This document shows, one piece after another, positions 7,755 to 17,300 of a DNA stretch of 64,000 nucleotides. The notes beneath the pieces were generated by a model. That model searched no databases. It saw only the letters and a program-made list of their open reading frames with translations, and was not told where the DNA came from. The stretch's first letter is position 1, and every line of letters begins with the position of its first letter. The stretch is taken from the NCBI RefSeq assembly GCF_004364125.1, contig NZ_SNZV01000002.1, positions 186,001 through 250,000 on the forward strand, given 5' to 3'. Source of the stretch: Sphingobacterium paludis (lineage in GTDB: Bacteria; Bacteroidota; Bacteroidia; Sphingobacteriales; Sphingobacteriaceae). Made by a program: the position numbers and the translations under genes.

Positions 7755-8900
7755 CTATTTCCAAGAACTTTGCTTTTTGTTGCGGTTGAATATCCCGTTG
7801 ATGCAAATATAAAAATAGTAAAAAAGATCGAGCAGTGGAATCCACCATAGTAGCCCTCGAAGTGCAAGCTTTTTGTAAATGTTGCCAAAGATAATAAGTT
7901 GGCTCAAGAGGCGCAATAAGTAAACCGATAAGGGGATAAACCAAAGCGATGGATAGGTCACGGCGCAAACAGCGAGCAATACATAAAAAAGCACAGCTGA
8001 TAGCAGTTGGATAGCGAGCATACGTTTGTGCTTCCCTTTGTATAGAACGGAGGCTCCGGCATGGCGGCCTTTCTGCTTATAATAGCTCTTCCAAGTTGTT
8101 TTTGGTAAGGATGCAACATGCGCATCTGGATGTAGTACAATTTGCACATTCTTTGCTGTGGCGTTATGATTGACAAAGAGATCATCATCGCCTGATTTGA
8201 TGTGCATATGTTTGTTGAAGCCTTTTCCTTTAAAAAACAAAGATTTGGTGTAGGCGAGATTTCGTCCGACACCCATATAGGCATTTCCGCGCAAGGCGTA
8301 AGCCAAATAGCTCATAGCCGTGTGCGCAGTCTCAAAACGGATAACTTTGTTAAGGAAGCCTGCGGTCTTAAAATAAGGAGAATAACCTAAGATCAACTCT
8401 TTCTCTGTCGTGAACGCACCGGCTACCTCCGCCAGCCATCGGCTGCTCAACGGCTGACAATCGGCATCAGTGAATACGAGATGTTCATGTTTCGCTGCTT
8501 TAATGCCCATTGTCACGGCAAATTTCTTCGTGTTCTTGAGACGGATATGCTCCTTGATTTCGACAATTTTTAATTTTTGGGGGTAGCGATTGGCGAAATC
8601 TTTAAGAATCCAAGGGGTGTCATCATCCGAACAATCGTCTACTACGACGACCTCAAAATTGGGATATTCTTGCTCTAAAATATCAGGAAGAAATGCCTTC
8701 AGGTTTTCCTGCTCATTGTGCGCACAAATGATTACACTTACTGCTGGTTTTTCCGCGCGATCCTGAAAAGACTCTACCTTATAGGCCGCCAGCTTGCCAT
8801 ACACTAGGTAGATGTAATACAGCTGTATAATCAGCAAAAGCGCCAAAATTCCAAACGGAATGTGCAGCAACAGGGGGTAAAATTGTTCGAGTTGTAGCAT
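7755..8900 (-). CDS. Membrane glycosyltransferase, GT2 family
   Basis: A 381-residue GT-A glycosyltransferase. An N-terminal membrane segment (LLLHIPFGILALLLIIQLYYIYLVYG) precedes the catalytic domain: SVIICAHNEQENL, VVVVDDCSDDDT (nucleotide binding), FTDADCQP (DxD-like metal site) and QKGRHAGAS, the counterpart of the QxxRW acceptor motif. Two to three C-terminal membrane segments follow. It probably transfers sugar from a nucleotide- or lipid-linked donor at the inner membrane; donor and product are unknown. The ATG at 8900 is preferred because the -7 promoter element (8910-8917) overlaps the upstream TTG start at 8912. Confidence 0.88.
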   Translation of the reverse strand: MLQLEQFYPLLLHIPFGILALLLIIQLYYIYLVYGKLAAYKVESFQDRAEKPAVSVIICAHNEQENLKAFLPDILEQEYPNFEVVVVDDCSDDDTPWILKDFANRYPQKLKIVEIKEHIRLKNTKKFAVTMGIKAAKHEHLVFTDADCQPLSSRWLAEVAGAFTTEKELILGYSPYFKTAGFLNKVIRFETAHTAMSYLAYALRGNAYMGVGRNLAYTKSLFFKGKGFNKHMHIKSGDDDLFVNHNATAKNVQIVLHPDAHVASLPKTTWKSYYKQKGRHAGASVLYKGKHKRMLAIQLLSAVLFYVLLAVCAVTYPSLWFIPLSVYLLRLLSQLIIFGNIYKKLALRGLLWWIPLLDLFYYFYICINGIFNRNKKQSSWK

Positions 8901-8909
8901 ACAGAAGAA

Positions 8910-8917
8910 CAAAGATA
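8910..8917 (-). promoter_or_regulatory. -7 element of the glycosyltransferase-rsmG unit
   Basis: TATCTTTG on the minus strand matches TAnnTTTG exactly, 9 nt before the ATG at 8900. It argues against the TTG at 8912 as the start. Confidence 0.5.
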
Positions 8918-9001
8918 ACGTCTTCTCGTAAGATACCGAGGAGAAATAGTTAACTTTTATTAAGATTTCGTAGCGCGCTCGTTTCCTGCGGATTTTTATC
9001 C

Positions 9002-9009
9002 TATTTTTG
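9002..9009 (+). promoter_or_regulatory. -7 element of tgt
   Basis: TATTTTTG matches TAnnTTTG. The leader then carries AAGAGGAAAA, a purine-rich ribosome-binding site 6-8 nt before the ATG at 9047. Confidence 0.55.
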
Positions 9010-9046
9010 TAGCGATTTTTATCAACGGGTAAGAGGAAAAAGATAT

Positions 9047-10177
9047 ATGAAATTTACGCTTCAGGCGAAGGATAAGGGTTCAAGTGCACGTGCCGGCGTA
9101 GTGGAGACTGCGCATGGAAACATTCAAACACCGATTTTTATGCCGGTGGGCACGGCGGGAACTGTTAAAGCTGTTCACCAACATGAGTTAGTGCAAGATA
9201 TCCAGGCACAGATTATATTAGGAAATACCTATCATTTATACTTGCGTCCGGGGCTTGACGTATTGCAGAAAGCAGGTGGTCTTCATAAGTTTAACCATTG
9301 GGACGGGCCGATTCTTACAGATTCCGGCGGATATCAGGTGTATTCGCTTACGGAAGTGCGCAAGATTCGGGAGGAGGGTGTTACTTTCCGCTCCCACATC
9401 GACGGATCGAAGCATCTTTTTACCCCGGAAAACGTGATGGATACACAACGCGTCATCGGTGCCGACATTATTATGGCATTTGACGAATGCACACCTTACC
9501 CTTGTGAATACAGCTACGCGCGCAAGTCGCTTGACATGACCCACCGCTGGTTAAAGCGTTGTGTAGACCGTTTTGATAGCACTCAACCACTTTATGGGTA
9601 TGACCAGACCTTGTTTCCAATTGTCCAGGGTTCGGTCTATAAAGATCTTCGCGAAAAATCAGCCGAAGTCATTGCATCGTTTAATCGCGATGGTAATGCT
9701 ATAGGTGGTCTTTCCGTCGGCGAACCCGCAGAAGAGATGTATGCCATGACAGAAGTGGTTACCAATATTTTGCCGCAAGACAAACCACGTTATCTAATGG
9801 GCGTTGGAACGCCTATAAATATTTTAGAAAATATAGCGTTGGGTATTGATATGTTCGATTGCGTGATGCCAACTCGGAATGCACGAAATGGGATGTTGTT
9901 TACACAAAATGGTATCATCAACATTAAGAATGAGAAGTGGAAAGATGATTTTTCACCTATTGAGGCGGAAAGTGACCTTCTGGTAGATCAAATTCATACG
10001 AAGGCTTATCTCCGACATCTTATCCGTTCGCAAGAGATATTAGGTGCGCAAATTGCTTCGCTACACAATCTTCACTTCTATTTGTGGCTAGTAAAACAGG
10101 CGCGCGAACAAATTATAGCCGGTACTTTTTACGATTGGAAGGAAAAGATGGTCAAGGTACTAGGCCAAAGGCTGTAG
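9047..10177 (+). CDS. tgt: tRNA-guanine transglycosylase (Tgt)
   Basis: Tgt (376 aa) swaps guanine-34 for preQ1 in tRNAs with GUN anticodons, a step in queuosine synthesis. Family blocks are present: TPIFMPVGTAGTVKAV, ILGNTYHLYLRPG, LTDSGGYQVYSL (catalytic Asp region), MAFDECTPYP, IGGLSVGEP, and GVGTPINILENIALGIDMFDCVMPTRNARNG with the nucleophilic Asp. The C-terminal CxCxxC zinc ligands of E. coli Tgt are absent: residues 308-315 read ESDLLVDQ where E. coli has ECDCYTCR. The later His (SLHNLHFY) is kept. From memory this is shared with other Bacteroidota Tgt proteins. Confidence 0.95.
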   Translation: MKFTLQAKDKGSSARAGVVETAHGNIQTPIFMPVGTAGTVKAVHQHELVQDIQAQIILGNTYHLYLRPGLDVLQKAGGLHKFNHWDGPILTDSGGYQVYSLTEVRKIREEGVTFRSHIDGSKHLFTPENVMDTQRVIGADIIMAFDECTPYPCEYSYARKSLDMTHRWLKRCVDRFDSTQPLYGYDQTLFPIVQGSVYKDLREKSAEVIASFNRDGNAIGGLSVGEPAEEMYAMTEVVTNILPQDKPRYLMGVGTPINILENIALGIDMFDCVMPTRNARNGMLFTQNGIINIKNEKWKDDFSPIEAESDLLVDQIHTKAYLRHLIRSQEILGAQIASLHNLHFYLWLVKQAREQIIAGTFYDWKEKMVKVLGQRL

Positions 10178-10185
10178 TTGGCGTT

Positions 10186-10229
10186 TAGTATTGGGTAGTG
10201 CGTATTGCGTATTGAGCGTTGGGTACTGA
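10186..10229 (+). repeat. TAGTATTGGGTAGTGCG-type degenerate repeat, copy 1
   Basis: Short degenerate repetition of TA(G/T)T-GGGTA / GCGTATTG units starting 8 bp after the tgt stop. A reverse-complement relative lies at 20600-20655. At both places it is paired with a heptad array in the same relative order. Confidence 0.6.
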
Positions 10230-10270
10230 TGATCGTTCTAGCAAGAAGCTCGCACGAGCCAACGCCAATG

Positions 10271-10426
10271 GACTTTTGACTTTTAAAATTGGGTTACAGA
10301 TGGATTTTTTTACTTTTTAACCGAGCGTAGCGAGCTCATCGAAGATAATTTTACCTTTTTACTTTTTAAAAATTCGGCTACAGATAGATTTTTTTACTTT
10401 TTAATTTTACCTTTTTACTTTTTATA
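10271..10426 (+). repeat. ACTTTTA/G heptad array with two 29-bp direct repeats, upstream of the lptF/G gene
   Basis: Fills most of the tgt-lptF/G gap. ACTTTTG/ACTTTTA units are interrupted by two 29-bp copies (10292-10320 and 10376-10404) that differ at two positions; each begins GG(T/C)TACAGAT and ends TTTACTTTTTAA. The array runs up to the ATG at 10427. TACTTTTT (10416-10423) is one base off the TAnnTTTG promoter element, 3 nt before the ATG. Confidence 0.7.
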
Positions 10427-11509
10427 ATGAACATCATAGATCGCTATATCATAAAGAAATACCTAAGCACTTTCGTGTTTACGGTAGGTATTTTCATTGT
10501 AGTGATCGTTGTGTTTGATGTGTCGGAGAAACTAGATGACTTCCTCAAAAATAAGGCGCCCATGTCGCGTGTCTTTTTAGAATATTACGCGATGGGTAGT
10601 ATTCCGTTTTTCCTCAATATGTTGACGCCATTGATCAACTTCATCGCTGTTATCTTCTTCACCTCTAAGATGGCGGATCAGACAGAAGTGGTGCCTATTT
10701 TAAGCGGTGGAATGAGTTTCAACCGTTTCTTACGGCCTTATATGATTTCTGCTGGTTTGATTTTTGCGTTTACGTTGGTATCCAATATCTGGATTATACC
10801 CTATACAAATAAAATAAAGGTAAACTTTGAAAATGTATACGTCAAACCGCAGAAAGTGAGTGGTTCGACGATGTCTACGCATATGCAGATTGATTCAAAT
10901 ACCTATGTGTATATTGATAATTTTGACACACGAAGAAACATAGGGTATAAATTTTCCATGGAAAAATTTCAAGGTGATCAACTGACGGAAAAGCTGATCG
11001 CAGAGCGTATCACTTGGGATTCGGTGGCGACCAAATGGAAAATTGAAGATTATACTGTGCGGACTATCGACGGACTGTCTGAAAAGATGGATAAAGGAAC
11101 GAGCCGTGATACCACGCTTGACATGTTGCCTCGTGATTTTGAGGTTTATGATAACGTGTTTACGGCGATGGATACCGATGAATTGAACGATCGGATTAGT
11201 AAAGAGGAAACGCGAGGAACAGGTATGATGACCGACTTACTACTCGAAAAATATAAACGTTATATTGGTCCTTTTTCTGCATTTATCCTAACACTGATGG
11301 GTGTTTCGCTCTCCTCAAAGAAAGTCCGTGGCGGCATCGGTTTAAGTTTGGGAATAGGCATTGCCCTAAGTTTTACCTTTCTGGTGCTTGTACAATTTTC
11401 GACCATGTTCTCCCTGAAAGGTGGACTTCCCCCTTTAATCGCAATATTGATTCCCAACGTTTTATTTTTAACATTGGCCTTCTGGTTAAAATACAAGGCG
11501 CCCAAATAG
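10427..11509 (+). CDS. LptF/LptG family permease
   Basis: A 360-residue inner-membrane permease of the YjgP/YjgQ family, which with LptB extracts lipopolysaccharide from the inner membrane for transport to the outer membrane. The N-terminus IIDRYIIKKYLSTFVFTVGIFIVVIVVFDVSEKLDDFL is characteristic. Three hydrophobic segments precede a periplasmic beta-jellyroll region (about residues 125-270, TMSTHMQIDSNTYVYIDNFD...) and three follow. No partner permease is nearby; Bacteroidota often keep LptF and LptG apart, so I do not choose between them. The ATG directly abuts a heptad repeat array. The EamA gene starts 1 bp after the stop. Confidence 0.9.
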   Translation: MNIIDRYIIKKYLSTFVFTVGIFIVVIVVFDVSEKLDDFLKNKAPMSRVFLEYYAMGSIPFFLNMLTPLINFIAVIFFTSKMADQTEVVPILSGGMSFNRFLRPYMISAGLIFAFTLVSNIWIIPYTNKIKVNFENVYVKPQKVSGSTMSTHMQIDSNTYVYIDNFDTRRNIGYKFSMEKFQGDQLTEKLIAERITWDSVATKWKIEDYTVRTIDGLSEKMDKGTSRDTTLDMLPRDFEVYDNVFTAMDTDELNDRISKEETRGTGMMTDLLLEKYKRYIGPFSAFILTLMGVSLSSKKVRGGIGLSLGIGIALSFTFLVLVQFSTMFSLKGGLPPLIAILIPNVLFLTLAFWLKYKAPK

Positions 11510-11510
11510 T

Positions 11511-12422
11511 ATGACAAAATTTCTGATCAACAAAAACGTACTCATCTTACACTTTACAGTTTTGATTTGGGGCTTTACGGGTATTTTAGGAGGGCTTATT
11601 TCCATCTCCGCACTGCATCTAGTTTGGTATCGCGTGCTCATTGCCGCTATAGCGCTTTTTATCTATTTTGTTTTTCTTGGAAAATCGCTGCACGTCAATA
11701 GACAGCGCCTCATTCAATTTTTAGTTGTGGGTGGCGTGGTCGGCTTGCATTGGGTGCTGTTTTTCCACGCCATTAAAATTTCTACGGTATCCGTCACCCT
11801 GGTAACGCTATCGTCGGTCACGCTTTTCACATCTATTCTCGAACCCATCATCAACAAGAAAAGGATAGCGCTATCCGATGTAGGCGTAGGTTTGGTTATT
11901 GTGTTCGGTATCTACCTAATATTTAAATTTGAATTTCAATATCTATGGGGTATCATCTGTGGTTTATCTTGCGCAGTATGTGCCAGTATATTTTCCATAA
12001 TGAATGCCCGCATGGTAAAAAAGACAAGTCCGACGGTCATCACATTTTATGAAATGCTGGGTGCCTTTCTTTGGATTTCCCTATTTATGCTTTTGACTGG
12101 TGAATTCAATGAACAGATATGGCTTCGCGGATCTGATTGGGCCTATCTGCTATTGTTGGGCGTACTTTGTACGGCATTTGCTTACGTATTAGGCGTTGCT
12201 GTGATGAAAGAACTCAGTGCCTTTACCGTAGCCCTGACGACTAATATGGAACCTGTATATGGTATTATTTTAGCCGTATTGATTTTCGGTCAAAAGGAAA
12301 CGATGAGCGTTGGGTTTTATCTCGGCGCCTTAATTGTCTTGGGTGCCGTGTTCCTCTACCCCTACATCAAGACTCGAATTGAAAATAAGGAACGACGCTT
12401 GGTGAATAGAAAATTGCATTAG
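11511..12422 (+). CDS. EamA/DMT family transporter
   Basis: A 303-residue inner-membrane protein with about ten hydrophobic segments in two EamA halves, the layout of drug/metabolite transporters of the RhaT/YdcZ superfamily. Half one begins VLILHFTVLIWGFTGILGGLISISALHLVWYRVLIA; half two includes LLGVLCTAFAYVLGVAVMKELSAFTVALTTNMEPVYGIILA. The substrate is unknown. It starts 1 bp after the LptF/G stop, so the two are translated from one mRNA, although a functional link is not obvious. A strong convergent terminator follows. Confidence 0.9.
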   Translation: MTKFLINKNVLILHFTVLIWGFTGILGGLISISALHLVWYRVLIAAIALFIYFVFLGKSLHVNRQRLIQFLVVGGVVGLHWVLFFHAIKISTVSVTLVTLSSVTLFTSILEPIINKKRIALSDVGVGLVIVFGIYLIFKFEFQYLWGIICGLSCAVCASIFSIMNARMVKKTSPTVITFYEMLGAFLWISLFMLLTGEFNEQIWLRGSDWAYLLLLGVLCTAFAYVLGVAVMKELSAFTVALTTNMEPVYGIILAVLIFGQKETMSVGFYLGALIVLGAVFLYPYIKTRIENKERRLVNRKLH

Positions 12423-12433
12423 AAACTATTTGA

Positions 12434-12470
12434 TTGACGTGGGCTAAACGCTTAACTTAGCCCACGTCAA
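12434..12470. terminator. Strong convergent terminator hairpin
   Basis: A perfect 14-bp stem, TTGACGTGGGCTAA with TTAGCCCACGTCAA, and a 9-nt loop, placed between the converging EamA and SusD genes. Flanking T-tracts are short. Confidence 0.75.
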
Positions 12471-12514
12471 CATAAACAACTTGTTTAAAAACGTCAATTT
12501 TCTTTACATGAGCG

Positions 12515-14347
12515 CTAGTAACCCGGTGCTTGGATAAGCTGTTTATTTCTGTTCAGTTCTTGTTGCGGCCATGGTAGGATATAAAATCTATCGTGCCATT
12601 CACGCCGAACTATCGCGGTTGTTCGCGTGTGAAACTCGGGGCTGCTTAAGGTTGACCCTGCATCCATATTCATTCCTGTGTAGGTTCCTCCCTGTCTAAA
12701 CCCTTCCGTCTCCACGCGTTTCCAGCGTCTTACGTCAAAGTATCGTTGCCCTTCGAAGCACAACTCAATTCTTCTTTCTAAATAAATTTGTTCTCGTAGC
12801 GCATCTTGGCTGAGGCCGCTCGGTAAAGCTGGCAATCCCGCCCTGTCACGAACAAGGTTTAAATAGCGTAAAATATCAGGATGTCCAGGATTTGCTTCAT
12901 TCAGGGCTTCGGCATAATTAAGATATAATTCCGATAGGCGAATCATCATAACCGGACGAGTCACAATGATGCGCGGGGAGTGACTATATGTAGGATGTAA
13001 GTTCTTACGTGCGGTGTATCCAGTTCTCGGCCAATCACGCGGCGCACCGTTTTTGCCGGAATTTCCCGTTGCGTAAAATTCAACACGTGTCATGCCTGCT
13101 TTTGGAGCGCCAGGTATAACAGACCCATTAAATGTTACATACGCATAAAAGCGCGGCTCTCTATTGGTATACATATTGTTTGTCCCGGCTACATAATATG
13201 CGGTTGATGCTGTTGCGTACGTATTTTCGTTGTATCCTTCGGTTTCTTTTATGCTGCGCCCATCGCTCATACGGAAATCGTCAACCACTTCCTGAAAAAC
13301 TGCCAGTCCATTGAAGGGTGTACCATTTACAGCGCGAGGAGCTGCATGGGATTCCCATTGAAACGTGTTTGTGCTAGGACGTATCCATATTCCTTCCCTG
13401 CGCCAGCCATCCCAAAAAACGTTCCGAACCGAAAGGAAGGCTGCGGTAAACGGATCTGCATGCGCTACCTTGTATAGTCCTTTGCCATTGCTCTCAGCAA
13501 TGGTGATCGCTCGTTTTGCCTGGTTCGCCGCGATAGTCCATTTGTTTGCATCATAGTTTTGAGACATCAAAGCGCTGCCATCGACGTTTGTCCAGTGTGC
13601 AAGATCTGCATTCCCATTGTAAAAAGGGCTCGCAGAAAATAGCGTTATTTCCGACTGCACCGCATCGATAATCATTTGGTTGATTCTACCAACTTCTGAT
13701 TCTACAATATTTGTTGATCCACCGATGTAATAATCTTCGGGTAAGTCAGTCTTAGCCTCTTCCATTTGGCCCATCACAAAGTTGACACATTCGTCCCATG
13801 AGCTGCGCGGAATTTGCAGATTGGTCTCCAAGGTGGCAGACTCTAACGGCATAAGGGGTACCGGGCCATGCAATTTCATTAGCACCCAGTAATAATATGC
13901 ACGCAAAAATTTTGCTTCCGCCTTGTATTGTCTTATACGCTCTGCACCTCCTTCGGCATTCAGGAGTTCGGTGTTGCGGTCTACATTTGCTAAGAAAATA
14001 GCGCACTGCCGAATTTTGTTGTATAGTGCCGCATAAGGCGATGAAACATTGTTGGATGACAAGGCGCCGGAATTGTATCCGTTGAGCATCTCCGACATCC
14101 AGTTTGAACAATCTAATTCGTCCGTTATAGCGCTGTAATAAAACGCGTAAGGCTGGTCCCATGGGTCTGGAATCCCCGAAAAGAGCCCGCCCCAGTAGCC
14201 TTCTGTCTGTGCTCTATTGCTGAAAATATTGTCAATATTTAGTAGGTTGTCTGGTTGCGCATTGAAAAAATTGTCGTTGCATGCGCTGGCGACCATAGCG
14301 CCACACATGAGTATTAAGCTGTACCTTTTCGTTTTCATATGGTCCAT
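12515..14347 (-). CDS. SusD/RagB family outer-membrane lipoprotein
   Basis: A 610-residue surface glycan-binding lipoprotein that caps the SusC channel. The lipoprotein signal is LILMCGAMVASAC, with the acylated Cys about 23 residues in. SusD features include FFNAQPDNLLNIDNIFSNRAQTEGYWGGLFSG, TPR-like helices (AEAKFLRAYYYWVLMKLHGPVPLMPLES), RLSELYLNYAEALNEANPG and ERRIELCFEGQRYFDVRRWKRVETEG, the typical C-terminal block. Start is ATG at 14347 or 14338; the latter leaves the cleaner signal peptide. It lies 4 bp after the SusC stop and is surely co-expressed with it. The ligand is probably rhamnose-containing, given the GH78 neighbour. Confidence 0.95.
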   Translation of the reverse strand: MDHMKTKRYSLILMCGAMVASACNDNFFNAQPDNLLNIDNIFSNRAQTEGYWGGLFSGIPDPWDQPYAFYYSAITDELDCSNWMSEMLNGYNSGALSSNNVSSPYAALYNKIRQCAIFLANVDRNTELLNAEGGAERIRQYKAEAKFLRAYYYWVLMKLHGPVPLMPLESATLETNLQIPRSSWDECVNFVMGQMEEAKTDLPEDYYIGGSTNIVESEVGRINQMIIDAVQSEITLFSASPFYNGNADLAHWTNVDGSALMSQNYDANKWTIAANQAKRAITIAESNGKGLYKVAHADPFTAAFLSVRNVFWDGWRREGIWIRPSTNTFQWESHAAPRAVNGTPFNGLAVFQEVVDDFRMSDGRSIKETEGYNENTYATASTAYYVAGTNNMYTNREPRFYAYVTFNGSVIPGAPKAGMTRVEFYATGNSGKNGAPRDWPRTGYTARKNLHPTYSHSPRIIVTRPVMMIRLSELYLNYAEALNEANPGHPDILRYLNLVRDRAGLPALPSGLSQDALREQIYLERRIELCFEGQRYFDVRRWKRVETEGFRQGGTYTGMNMDAGSTLSSPEFHTRTTAIVRREWHDRFYILPWPQQELNRNKQLIQAPGY

Positions 14348-14351
14348 CGTA

Positions 14352-17300
14352 TTAGTTAAAGTTTAGTCGTATCCCCATGTTATATACACGTGTATTTGGG
14401 TAATTTATGCCTCTGCCATCACCGATTTCGGGATCCCAATGCGTCCATTTAGAAATGGTGAATAGATTAAAGCCATTTGCATATAGACGTAATCTGCTTA
14501 TCGCTAATTTTTTTAGAAAACCTTTGTCCGTAAAATTGTAGCCTATTTCCGCTTGTTTTAGGCGCAAATAGTCCGATCTTTTAATCCACCAGGAACTGCT
14601 TTGGTAGTTCGTAGTTACCGTTTCTCCTGTCGATAAACGTGGATAGAAGCTTGCTGCATCTGGATTGTCTGGATTCCATCGATCGGTTGCGACGGCGTAT
14701 AGATTGCCTAGGGTTGGACCGTTTTGAAAGGGGGTAGTGGCATAGCCCGCGCTGTAATTTAAGTCGACTAAACCTGCACCCTGGAAAAACATACTGAAGT
14801 CAAATCCTTTGTAGCCGCCACCCAGCGTTACGCCGTAGAGTATAGCGGGTACGTCGCCATAGCCTATTGCTGTTTGATCATCCGCATTGATAATTCCATC
14901 TCCATTCAAATCCTTATAACGAATGTCCCCCACGCGCACATCGCCAGGCTGTACCGCGGCGTTAGCTATTTCCTCATCGCTTTTAAATAGTCCAGTCGCG
15001 ATATAACCAAAGCGTTGCGAGATACGGTGCCCCTCCCGGTCTAGATATGGATAGCTAAATGGAGGCAGGTTGTCCCTTACAATTTCATTTGCATTGTAGT
15101 TAAACGTTCCTCTTGCCATAAAAAAGCCATTATTAAACTTTTTGTTATATTCTAGGGTGATATCTATGCCTTTATTTTTTGTTTCGCCGATATTGCGGAA
15201 AGGTAAGTTGCCGTTTGTATAGCCAGAGATGTAGGGGAATTGGAGGTCGCGTAAAAGGATGCCTTTGCGGTCTTCCTTGAACAGTTCGGCAATAAGCTGA
15301 ACTTCATTGTTAAAAAAATTCATTTCCAGCCCTATATTGTGACGATATGAGGTTTCCCAGCTAACAGGCGAACCAATTAACGTTTCGTTATAGCCACTTA
15401 GAGATCGAGTTGACCCTGGCGAGCCAAATGTATACTCACCGCTCACGCCGAATTGGGATAGGTAGAGAAACCTATTATTTGGATCTTGTAAACTGGCATT
15501 CCCGGAAGTTCCGTAAGAGTAGCGCAGCTTGAAGTGATTAATGGTTTCCTTTAGTCCTTCAAAAAAGCGTTCATTTGAAACATTCCAGCCTATCCCTAGC
15601 GAGGAGAACAGGCCATACCGGTTATCCGGATCAAAATTATCTGATCCTGAATAGGAAAAGTTTGCCTCCAGCAGGTATCGTGTATCATAGGCATATGTCC
15701 CGCGACCTACCACATTGCGTTGTCGGTAGGGAATAGCGGCAATGTAAGTCGTAACACGGTCTTGACCATCGGATAAATCAGATTGATTAAATAATAGTAA
15801 TCCACCCACGTCGTGTTTTCCAAATGTGCGGCTGTAGTTGAGCGATGTTTCCAGGTAAATACGACGCATGGAGAATCGCGTGAATAAAAAGTTTATATTT
15901 TCACTGCCCTCTCTGGTTATACGCGTAATCAGGTTGCCGTCTGGGTCTCGACCTTCAGCAAAATATACCGGCAAGTCTCGCCAACGATGTAAATTATTGT
16001 CGACATTTACATCAAAAGCAAACATTCCGGACACGCTTAGCCCTTGCGTTAACATATCCAATTGCTGTGTAAGCCTGATGTTGGAGCGTACCACGTTTTG
16101 GTAGGAGTTTTGGATGCCCGATAGTGTCATCGCTTCATATGGATTTCTATTTGTTCCTCCTAGGTAAGGCGATTGTCCATTGGAGTATTGAGGTGGTATA
16201 ATATGGGGCGGTGTAGCTGAAGCTAATTCAAAAATATAGTTGTCGCCAGCATTTGGCCGGTTGTAATTCGTTAAATATCCATTCACGCCAAAAGCTAATT
16301 TTGTTGATGGAGTAACGTTGATATCCAGGTTGCTTGTGAAATTAAAACGATCTCTTTTCAACGTTGCATTGTAACTGTCGATGTTTTCCGTTTTGAATTG
16401 TCCTGTTTCTGTGTAATATCCTATAGATAGATAATACTGGGCAATGTCTGCGCCTCCAGAGATGTTCGTGTTCACCCTTTTGTTAGAGCCAAAATCATTG
16501 AACAGTACGTCATACCAACTAACATTAGGGTACAGATCTGGATCTTCGCCTGATACATGTTTTTGGATAGTTTCCTCAGAGTAGAACGGTGTCTTGCCCC
16601 GTAAGGTTTGCCCCTCGTTGTAAAGACGCATAAACGTGGGGGCGTCAACAAACTTTGGAAGATAGGTAAATTGCGTCAGGCCACCCTGCACCTCAGCGGA
16701 AATTTGGGGCTTACCCGCCTTACCTTTCCTTGTTGTGATAATAATAACGCCGTTGGCTCCGCGGGTTCCATATACAGCTGTTGCTGTAGCATCTTTTAGC
16801 ACGGTAAAACTCTCCACATCTTCTGGGTCAATATTGTTTATATCTCTGTCAGGCACGCCATCGACAACGAGTAAGGGCCCTTGTGGCGAGGAAGCGAAGG
16901 TGCCTACTCCGCGTACGAACAAGTCCGCACCCGTTGAAACGGGCCCGCCGCCGCGCTGGGTCGCAACAACACCGGCTAACCTTCCTGCTATAGCAGTTGA
17001 TAGGTTAGCTACTGGGACTTTCAGTTCCTCTCGCTTTATAGTTGCCTGTGAACCTACGTTGCTTTCCTTCTTTTGTGTTCCAAATCCCACAACGACAACT
17101 TCCTCAATACCGGTCTTGTCCTCTTCGAGAATGATCGTTAAATCTTTTCCTTCAGCTACATTTATTTCTTGGGTGATGTGGCCAACAAGCGATATTTGAA
17201 TGATTTCGTTTTTAGGCACGTTCAATACAAAACGGCCATTTACATCGGTGCTTGTACTGACCTTGCTGTCGTTTTTCAATTTTATTGTTACCCCTTGTAA

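Noticed and set aside
13752..14162. 136-aa ORF within the SusD gene
   Set aside because: Different frame of the same strand, with unnatural composition; SusD is clearly the real gene.
16735..17199. 154-aa ORF opposite the SusC plug domain
   Set aside because: Low-complexity Ser/Thr/Pro translation of the antisense strand; no independent support.
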